A DNA stretch of 46,316 nucleotides from Actinomycetota bacterium (lineage in GTDB: Bacteria > Actinomycetota > Actinomycetes > Nanopelagicales > Nanopelagicaceae). Below the pieces are notes generated by a model. It made no database searches and was not told the origin of the DNA. It saw nothing but the letters and a program-made list of their open reading frames with translations. This document shows, piece after piece, positions 20,935-28,121 of the stretch (positions are counted from its first letter, which is position 1; each line of letters starts with the position of its first letter). The translations under genes and the position numbers were made by a program. The stretch covers positions 1 through 46,316 of the forward strand of contig JAPLBA010000013.1 of NCBI GenBank assembly GCA_026393015.1. Direction: 5' to 3'.

Positions 20935-22032
20935 CTAGATCGTGCGTTTGCTCACGGTAACGCTCTCCAGGAATGCGTGGTCGATCTCCACGCCAATCCC
21001 AGGCCCACTTGGCACACGAATGCGACCATCTACCATCACGAACGGTGTAGTAATGTCTCGTAGGTAGTAGCGATTAGAGGCAGAAGTGTCTCCGGGTAAG
21101 GTGAAGCCCGGTAGCGCAGCAAGGGCGAGATTTGCGGCGCGACCAATTCCAGTTTCGAGCATTCCGCCACACCACACTGGGATGCCTTCTTCAACGCAAA
21201 AATCATGAATCTTGATCGCTTCAAAGTATCCACCCACACGACCAGGTTTTATGTTGATAATCGTCGTTGCTTCCATTGCAATTGCATCACGCGCTGACTG
21301 CAACGAGGTAATTGATTCATCCAAGCAGACAGGAGTCTGAATGGCGCGTGAAAGTAATGCATGGCCAAGAACATCATGCTCATCAAGTGGTTGTTCGATG
21401 AGAAGCAAGTTGAACTCATCGAGTCCAGCGAGATGAGCTGCATCACCGCGCGAGTAAGCCTGGTTTGCATCGACTTGTAGGAGAATCTTTGGCCATGTTT
21501 CGCGGACGGTGCGAACCGGATCAATATCCCACCCTGGTTCAATCTTAAGTTTGATGCGGCGATAACCCTGATCAACGTAGTCGCCCACCTCTTCGAGCAG
21601 AGCGTCGATGCTGTTTGCGATTCCTACTGAAACGCCGCAATCAACTTCCTCTTTCGTGGCGCCAAAGAATGAGGCAAAAGAACGACCTCCATGCTTTAAC
21701 TCTGCATCAAGGAGGGCGGTTTCAATTGCCGCTTTAGCCATGTGATGTCCTAAGAATGGCTTCAGGATATCGGCAACTTCTTCGGCTAGAAAATCTCCAA
21801 CTTTTCGTAATGCTGGAACTAGAAAGCGTTCAAGCACATCTGCGCAGCCATGCGTGTACTCAGGCGAGTAGAGCGGCTCTGACATTGCGACACACTCTGC
21901 CCAACCATCGCCGACATCTGTGGTGACTTTGAGAATCAGTAAATCTCGAGCCGTCTGTGTACCAAACGATGTGCGGAAAGGACGCACTAAGGGCACACCC
22001 ACATGGCGAATCTCAATTTCATGAATGCGCAT
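20935..22032 (-). CDS. N-succinylamino acid racemase / o-succinylbenzoate synthase-like enolase superfamily protein
   Basis: MRIHEIEIRHVGVPLVRPFRTSFGTQTARDLLILKV; RRIKLKIEPGW, LLQVDANQAY, LLIEQPL, VCLDESI, IINIKPGRVGG. Start chosen at ATG 22032 (track ORF extends to 22302). Confidence 0.88.
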   Translation of the reverse strand: MRIHEIEIRHVGVPLVRPFRTSFGTQTARDLLILKVTTDVGDGWAECVAMSEPLYSPEYTHGCADVLERFLVPALRKVGDFLAEEVADILKPFLGHHMAKAAIETALLDAELKHGGRSFASFFGATKEEVDCGVSVGIANSIDALLEEVGDYVDQGYRRIKLKIEPGWDIDPVRTVRETWPKILLQVDANQAYSRGDAAHLAGLDEFNLLLIEQPLDEHDVLGHALLSRAIQTPVCLDESITSLQSARDAIAMEATTIINIKPGRVGGYFEAIKIHDFCVEEGIPVWCGGMLETGIGRAANLALAALPGFTLPGDTSASNRYYLRDITTPFVMVDGRIRVPSGPGIGVEIDHAFLESVTVSKRTI

Positions 22033-22816
22033 CTTTTTCCTCCAGTACGTAGCAGTGATCTTGTGTAAATCCGGTGATCTTCCAGCCTGATGCCATGCGT
22101 GGTTCCAGCGCACCACGAACATGCTGACGCCAATTTCGAGCAAGTTCCATATTCTGCGAGCGCAACTCGGTGATATTTCCAGGAAGGGCGACACGTACTT
22201 CTTTCGCGTCCGACGTGACCTCTTGCGCCACAGGTTCTCCATTGATTTCAGCGAGTAGCAGTGGGGCATTTGATTGTGCGTGTGTCGCGCCAGCAAGTGC
22301 ACTCTTTGTTCGTGCTGAATTTAAGTGCCAGTAGGCCATCGCGCGATCACTGGCATCCCCAGCGTTTACTGCATCTGGCATCTGTCCATAAAAATCCGGA
22401 TAGTAATAGGGTATTTCGACGCCGAGTTTTGTGAGATTGAGATTTGCGTTGCGCGAAACTAATGGGTCAAAGGTCCATGTAATTAATTCGTAGCCATGTG
22501 CCATTGCCCAATCCCGTTGATGAACCTTGAGCGCATACCCAATATTTCGATCGCGGTAGGCATCGAGTACACCTGCCATGTGCGAGTGCAAGTGCAAATG
22601 GTCGTCGCCGCCTTTCGAAGGAAAAGCAAATGCCGCCCCCACGCAATCTTCACCAATAAATGCTCCAGAGAGGTAGGCCCCGCTATGTACCATGGCTTGC
22701 AAGAGGTTAGGAGTAATTTGGGTGCCCTCATCCCCAGGCCAGACCAGATCGAAGATCTCTCGAGCCAGGCGTTGGCGCGGTAACTCCGAGAGGATCTCGA
22801 CTCTGACTTCGCCCAT
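22019..22816 (-). CDS. GNAT-superfamily acyltransferase (COG3375-like)
   Basis: LLQAMVHSGAYLSGAFIGEDCVGAAFAFP, HSHMAGVLDAYRDRNIGYALKVHQRDWAMAHGYELITWTFDPLVSRNANLNLTKLGV; overlaps the enolase gene by 14 bp. Start chosen at 22816. Confidence 0.82.
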   Translation of the reverse strand: MGEVRVEILSELPRQRLAREIFDLVWPGDEGTQITPNLLQAMVHSGAYLSGAFIGEDCVGAAFAFPSKGGDDHLHLHSHMAGVLDAYRDRNIGYALKVHQRDWAMAHGYELITWTFDPLVSRNANLNLTKLGVEIPYYYPDFYGQMPDAVNAGDASDRAMAYWHLNSARTKSALAGATHAQSNAPLLLAEINGEPVAQEVTSDAKEVRVALPGNITELRSQNMELARNWRQHVRGALEPRMASGWKITGFTQDHCYVLEEKDAHS

Positions 22817-23921
22817 GTCCCTACTTAACCACTTCGAGTGGCAAGATAACCATATGGACCTCGTTCGTCGCCTTGTGGAGATCTCCTCCCCCACTGAAGA
22901 TCTCAATGCCTGTCGAAGAGTGATCGATGAGGCAAACGCCATTCTTAATGAACTTCTGGGTTCACCAGGTGAGGTAAAAGATATTCTCGGACGCCCCACC
23001 TTGCGATGGGGAAGTGCCACACCGCGCGTTCTACTACTCACCCACTTAGATACCGTCTGGCCACACGGCTCTTTCGAACCACTCTGGCAGGTGAGTGGTG
23101 ATGTGATTCGTGGTCCAGGAGTCTTCGACATGAAAGCTGGCTTCGTACAAGCCGCCTATGCACTTCAATCTCTTACCAATCGTGATGGCGTCACCATCCT
23201 GGCGACAACGGATGAGGAGACCGGCAGCGAATGTTCGAGAGCGCTTATTGAAGAGATAGCAGCTGGTGCAGAAGCCGTGCTGGTTTTTGAAGCATCCCTT
23301 GATGGAAAATTAAAGACCGCACGCAAAGGCACCTCGATGTATCGGGTTATTGTGGAGGGCAGAGCAGCGCATGCCGGTCTCGAACCAGAGAAAGGCATAA
23401 ACGCCACCTTAGAAATTGCCACGCTCTACCCGGCAATTCTCGCTGCTGCGAAAAGTAGCGTTGGCACCACAGTAACGCCTACCGTTTTGCACTCAGGTAC
23501 CACTCTCAATACCGTGCCGGCGCTCGCACAATTAGATATCGATGTACGGGCTTTTACAATTGCTGAGCAGAGTCGCGTTCATGCTGAAATAACATCTCTA
23601 GCGGGCACCACGAGCGGTGGTGCATCTGTACGGATAGAAGGTGGCGTGAATCGACCACCACTTGATCCCTCTTCAAGTGCTCAACTCTTTGAAATGGCTG
23701 TGAAGTGTGCAGAAGAACTTGGCATGCCAGAATTAGGTAGCGCTGAGGTGGGCGGGGCAAGTGATGGAAACTTCACCGCCGCGTTGGGCATACCGACTAT
23801 CGATGGAATCGGTGCTGTCGGCGAAGGCGCTCATGCGGCGAACGAGTGGGCAAGTGCCGCCGCCATTCCTGAGCGCGCCCGGTTGGCCAGCGCTCTTATT
23901 ACTAAAATTCTCGCTCAATAG
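22815..23921 (+). CDS. M20 family metallopeptidase (CPG2/ArgE/DapE-like)
   Basis: LLLTHLDTVWP, GPGVFDMKAGFVQAAYAL, TTDEETGS, GRAAHAGLEPEKGINA, GGASDGNFTAALGIPTIDGIGAVGEGAHAANEW. Start ambiguous: ATG 22815 or ATG 22854. Confidence 0.9.
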   Translation: MSLLNHFEWQDNHMDLVRRLVEISSPTEDLNACRRVIDEANAILNELLGSPGEVKDILGRPTLRWGSATPRVLLLTHLDTVWPHGSFEPLWQVSGDVIRGPGVFDMKAGFVQAAYALQSLTNRDGVTILATTDEETGSECSRALIEEIAAGAEAVLVFEASLDGKLKTARKGTSMYRVIVEGRAAHAGLEPEKGINATLEIATLYPAILAAAKSSVGTTVTPTVLHSGTTLNTVPALAQLDIDVRAFTIAEQSRVHAEITSLAGTTSGGASVRIEGGVNRPPLDPSSSAQLFEMAVKCAEELGMPELGSAEVGGASDGNFTAALGIPTIDGIGAVGEGAHAANEWASAAAIPERARLASALITKILAQ

Positions 23922-23973
23922 CCGCATCGAGGCGCGGTAAGCGGTAAGTACTTCGAGGCCATAAACTGGAGGG

Positions 23974-25629
23974 ATGACCGACGGCCCGCTTATCGTCCAA
24001 TCCGATAAGACAATTCTCTTAGATACCGACCATGCCTTGGCGGGTGAGTGCCGTCGCGCAATCGCTCCCTTTGCAGAGTTAGAGCGTGCACCGGAACACA
24101 TGCACACCTACCGACTCACCCCTCTTGGTTTATGGAATGCGCGCGCAGCTGGTCATGATGCCGAGCAAGTCATTGACATCTTGATTCGTTATTCTCGTTA
24201 TGCGGTGCCACATGCACTCCTTGTCGATATTGCCGACACCATGTCGCGCTACGGTCGTCTCCGCCTTGAAGCTCATCCCGTGCATGGCCTTGTGCTTGTC
24301 AGCAATGATCGCGCTGTGCTGGAAGAGGTGTTGCGCTCCAAAAAGATGGTTCCACTCATGGGCGCTCGTATAGACCACGAAATGGTTGCGGTACATCCGA
24401 GTGAACGCGGACACGTCAAGCAAGTCTTACTACGCCTAGGTTGGCCTGCAGAAGATTTTGCAGGTTATGTCGATGGTGAAGCACACCCCATCTCCCTTAA
24501 AGAAGAGGGGTGGAAACTTCGCGATTATCAGAAACACGCCGCTGAAAACTTTTGGCATGGCGGTTCTGGTGTTGTCGTCCTCCCTTGCGGTGCCGGAAAA
24601 ACCATGGTGGGTGCCGCCGCGATGGCGCTCGCCCAAGCCACCACGCTCATTTTGGTCACTAATACTGTTGCCGCCAGACAATGGCGCGATGAGCTACTCA
24701 AACGCACCAACTTAACTGACGAGGAAATAGGTGAGTATTCCGGAGCGAAGAAAGAGATTCGCCCAGTCACTATTGCGACATATCAAGTGATGACCACAAA
24801 GCGAAAAGGTGTTTATGCGCACCTCGAGCTCTTCGATTCACGCGACTGGGGCTTAATTATTTACGACGAAGTACACCTACTCCCCGCACCAATCTTCCGC
24901 TTCACGGCCGATATTCAATCGAGGCGTCGCCTTGGACTTACGGCCACACTCATTCGTGAAGATGGCCACGAAGGTGATGTCTTTTCACTCATCGGTCCAA
25001 AGCGCTACGACGCTCCATGGAAAGAGATTGAAGCCCAGGGTTACATCGCGCCCGCTGATTGCGTCGAAGTGCGTGTGACTTTGACGGATGCGGAACGACT
25101 ACTTTACGCAACGGCCGAGCCAGAAGAACGTTACCGTTATTGCGCAACCACACAAACAAAGAGTCGCCTTGTGGAATCCCTCGCTCGTCACCATGCAAAT
25201 GATCAAGTACTCGTCATTGCGCAATACATTGACCAGATCGATGAATTAGGTGAACGCTTAGGCGCACCCATCATCAAAGGTGAAACACCTGTGAAGGAAC
25301 GCGAGCGGCTCTTTCAACTCTTTCGCACCGGCGAAGTAAAATGTTTAGTAGTTTCAAAGGTAGCGAACTTCTCGATTGATCTCCCAGAAGCCTCTATTGC
25401 TATTCAAGTGTCAGGATCGTTTGGCTCCAGGCAAGAAGAGGCACAGCGGCTGGGTCGAATCTTGCGCCCCAAGGCAGATGGACGTAGTGCGCGCTTTTAT
25501 AGCGTGGTTGCCAGAGATACCGTTGATCAAGATTTCGCTGCGCACCGCCAACGTTTTCTGGCCGAGCAAGGTTATGCATACCGAATTGTTGATGCCGACG
25601 ACGTATTTAGCGGAACCGCCGAGATTTAG
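23974..25629 (+). CDS. XPB/Ssl2-type DNA repair helicase (SF2)
   Basis: LRDYQKHAAENFWHGGSGVVVLPCGAGKTMVGAAAM (Walker A), IIYDEVHLLPAPIFR (DEVH), LGLTATLIREDGHE, QRLGRILRPK. Confidence 0.94.
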   Translation: MTDGPLIVQSDKTILLDTDHALAGECRRAIAPFAELERAPEHMHTYRLTPLGLWNARAAGHDAEQVIDILIRYSRYAVPHALLVDIADTMSRYGRLRLEAHPVHGLVLVSNDRAVLEEVLRSKKMVPLMGARIDHEMVAVHPSERGHVKQVLLRLGWPAEDFAGYVDGEAHPISLKEEGWKLRDYQKHAAENFWHGGSGVVVLPCGAGKTMVGAAAMALAQATTLILVTNTVAARQWRDELLKRTNLTDEEIGEYSGAKKEIRPVTIATYQVMTTKRKGVYAHLELFDSRDWGLIIYDEVHLLPAPIFRFTADIQSRRRLGLTATLIREDGHEGDVFSLIGPKRYDAPWKEIEAQGYIAPADCVEVRVTLTDAERLLYATAEPEERYRYCATTQTKSRLVESLARHHANDQVLVIAQYIDQIDELGERLGAPIIKGETPVKERERLFQLFRTGEVKCLVVSKVANFSIDLPEASIAIQVSGSFGSRQEEAQRLGRILRPKADGRSARFYSVVARDTVDQDFAAHRQRFLAEQGYAYRIVDADDVFSGTAEI

Positions 25630-25879
25630 CAGAGACCCTGAGTCCGGAGTCGATAAGACGCTTGAGAAGTTCCCGGGCCGGGATAAAGTGCGCACCCGCC
25701 TCAATCGCTTTGGGAACATACTCTTCTGGAATATCGTAATGATCTAGATCAAAACCACGCTCTGGAATGCCTAACGCTTGGGCAAAGGAGTGCAATTCCT
25801 CAAGTGATGTGTCAGAAACAAGATGAGCCCACAATCGACCATGCGCTGGCCAAATGGGGCTGTCAACGAGTACTGTCAT
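25607..25879 (-). CDS. DUF4031-like protein
   Basis: MTVLVDSPIWPAHGRLWAHLVSDTSLEELHSFAQALGIPERGFDLDHYDIPEE; matches my memory of DUF4031. Start chosen at 25879. Confidence 0.78.
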   Translation of the reverse strand: MTVLVDSPIWPAHGRLWAHLVSDTSLEELHSFAQALGIPERGFDLDHYDIPEEYVPKAIEAGAHFIPARELLKRLIDSGLRVSAKSRRFR

Positions 25880-26108
25880 TACCAATCGCATTCAAAAAAC
25901 GTTTCTCATCAACCCTAAATATGTCGTGAACTTTCCCATCGATGAGGATCACGGGTATTTCTTCACTATAACGAGCGGCCAACTTGGGATCATCTAAAAT
26001 TGATAACTTCTCGAATTCAATCTCACGTTCTAAAATAAGATACTTGATAACTTCTTCAGCAACATCGCATAAATGGCACCCAGGTCTTCCAATAATCGTT
26101 ACTTTCAT
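25863..26108 (-). CDS. Glutaredoxin family protein
   Basis: VTIIGRPGCHLCDVAEEVI (CxxC) and EIPVILIDGKVHDIFRVDE. Confidence 0.9.
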   Translation of the reverse strand: MKVTIIGRPGCHLCDVAEEVIKYLILEREIEFEKLSILDDPKLAARYSEEIPVILIDGKVHDIFRVDEKRFLNAIGNDSTR

Positions 26109-27073
26109 AAGAAGGGGTTCCCTCGTTCAATGATCAACCGCTCCAACGTCGCTGAAATCTCCCCACGAATTTGCTCCGCAAGATCGAGATGTTGAATGGG
26201 TTCATCTTCTATCTCGACCGTAGGAATAGGAGTACCAAATTCAATGATCCACTTCGAGGGAAGCGGGAGCATTCCGAGCGGACCAAAGGCGGGGAAAGTG
26301 GGAGTTATTGGAAAGTAAGGTAAGCCAAGAAGCCTGGCAAGTACCGGCACATTCGCCAGCATTGGGTAGGTCTCTTCGGCGCCCACGATGGATACCGGAA
26401 TGATCGGTGCTTTCGCTCGCACAGCAGCATTTACAAAGCCACCTCGACCAAATCGTTGAAGTTTGTAGCGATCTTTATAGAGCTTTCCCACTCCTTTGAA
26501 ACCCTCGGGCCAAACGCCTACTACCTCACCGTTGGCTAAAAGTCTTTCGGCATCTTCTTGGCACGCAAGGGTGACTCCAGACTTGCGGGCGAGGTCAGCG
26601 AAGAAGGGAGTGGCAAATACTAAATCGGCTCCGAGTCCGCGCATGTGACGATGACCTGCATCGTGAACTGCCACCTGTGTCATCAAAGAGTCGAGTGCAA
26701 CCGTTCCTGAATGATTAGCAACTAGTAAGCAGGCTCCTTCTGCCGGCAGATTTTCAATTCCTCTTACTTCTACCCGGAACCATTTTTCGTAAAGCACACG
26801 CAATATGGGCAAAAATACTTGTTCGGTGAGTTCCGGATCAAAACCAAACTCATCGACTGAATATTCCCCGGTCATACGTTCTGCAAGAAAGTGCACGGTT
26901 GGATCGAGGCTATCTCCAAGTAAATTAGATATTTCTGAAACTAGGTCCTTAGTTCCTTGTTGCACTATTTGTGAAAGTTCAGGGTTAAATTTAAGAAATA
27001 GCCCAGCAACGCTGGCTGCTAATTCACCAGTAGCGTCGATAACATCAGAGACGCTTCCTTTATTATTTTCCAC
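26105..27073 (-). CDS. Lysophospholipid acyltransferase family protein (PlsC-like)
   Basis: GACLLVANHSGTVALDSL (HX4D-like), VGVWPEGFKGVGK, APIIPVSIVGAEETYP. Start tentatively GTG 27073; track start is 27154. Confidence 0.88.
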   Translation of the reverse strand: MENNKGSVSDVIDATGELAASVAGLFLKFNPELSQIVQQGTKDLVSEISNLLGDSLDPTVHFLAERMTGEYSVDEFGFDPELTEQVFLPILRVLYEKWFRVEVRGIENLPAEGACLLVANHSGTVALDSLMTQVAVHDAGHRHMRGLGADLVFATPFFADLARKSGVTLACQEDAERLLANGEVVGVWPEGFKGVGKLYKDRYKLQRFGRGGFVNAAVRAKAPIIPVSIVGAEETYPMLANVPVLARLLGLPYFPITPTFPAFGPLGMLPLPSKWIIEFGTPIPTVEIEDEPIQHLDLAEQIRGEISATLERLIIERGNPFL

Positions 27074-28034
27074 GAAGACCAGCGCGCTTCGTGATTCGGT
27101 GAGCGACGAACTCTTCGAAGGTATCGCGTGAGGAAAAGTTAGCCGTAAATCCAAGTAAGTCGCGAGCGCGAGAGGTATCTACCAAACGACCATATTTAAG
27201 AAGTGAGAGTTGTTCGCGTGAAAGATCGACGACCCCAAGGCGACGCAACGTGCCACTTGCTGGGGAGAAGAATTGGGCTGGCAGACGAAGGAGTGGGCGC
27301 TTTGCCAATCGAGCTGCCTGGCTGAGCGTGATAGTTCCTCCTCCGGCAATATTAAATGTGCCACCTTGATCTGTAATCACCGCATGGTGCATCGCACGCA
27401 CTAAATCATCCTCATGAATAAACTGCAACCGCGGATCATGCCCAAGAACCGCCGGCCATACAGGTAACTCGAAATAGGTAGTGAGTGGTGTCACCATTTC
27501 AGGACCAATCGCGTTAGCAAAACGAAGAGTAGTTACACGGACATCACTTCTCTGCCGAGCAAAATTGCGTACGTATCCTTCAACTTCATTCGCATCTTTG
27601 GCAAAACCAGTTGTTGGCAAACGACCTGGCTGCGTACTTTCTCTAAAGAGCGCAGGATCTTTAGAGCTCGCGCCATAAATGGCGGTTGTAGACTTGATGA
27701 TCACGTTCTTGACTGAAGGGGATTTCTTGCAGGCGGCAAGAAGTTGCATTGATCCGATTACGTTGATTTCTTTCATCACCGTACGCCCACCATGTTCGAG
27801 CGGGGTGGAGAGCACACCAGCGTGCACGACAGTGTCAATATTGTGGTCATCGATGATTCGGCTGGTAACTGGATTTCTAATGTCTGCCCGGATGAACTCC
27901 GCCCGTCCGAAATCGTGGACGGGGGCGGTGAGATCTATCCCAATGATCTTCTCGATCTCCGGGTCGTTTGCCAGCGAGGAGAGCAGGGCGTTACCAAGGT
28001 AGCGGGCGGCGCCGGCTACAAGTACGCGCTTCAT
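27063..28034 (-). CDS. NAD-dependent epimerase/dehydratase (SDR)
   Basis: MKRVLVAGAARYLGNALLSSLA Rossmann start, VVHAGVLSTPLEHGG, GTFNIAGGG. Start chosen at ATG 28034. Confidence 0.85.
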   Translation of the reverse strand: MKRVLVAGAARYLGNALLSSLANDPEIEKIIGIDLTAPVHDFGRAEFIRADIRNPVTSRIIDDHNIDTVVHAGVLSTPLEHGGRTVMKEINVIGSMQLLAACKKSPSVKNVIIKSTTAIYGASSKDPALFRESTQPGRLPTTGFAKDANEVEGYVRNFARQRSDVRVTTLRFANAIGPEMVTPLTTYFELPVWPAVLGHDPRLQFIHEDDLVRAMHHAVITDQGGTFNIAGGGTITLSQAARLAKRPLLRLPAQFFSPASGTLRRLGVVDLSREQLSLLKYGRLVDTSRARDLLGFTANFSSRDTFEEFVAHRITKRAGLRGK

Positions 28035-28121
28035 CACGCTCCGCCTCTCAACCCTGGGAAGTTGGGGAGATATCCCTAGGTGCCAACTATTCTCCCCCCT
28101 CTGGCTGATACCGTCACCTTC

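Noticed and set aside
22033-22302. N-terminal extension of the NSAR-like ORF
   Set aside because: Overlaps GNAT coding sequence; enolase-family N-terminus begins at MRIHEIEIRH (22032).
22817-23131. N-terminal extension of the GNAT ORF
   Set aside because: Antisense to the conserved M20 N-terminal region; recognisable GNAT sequence begins after MGEVRVEIL.
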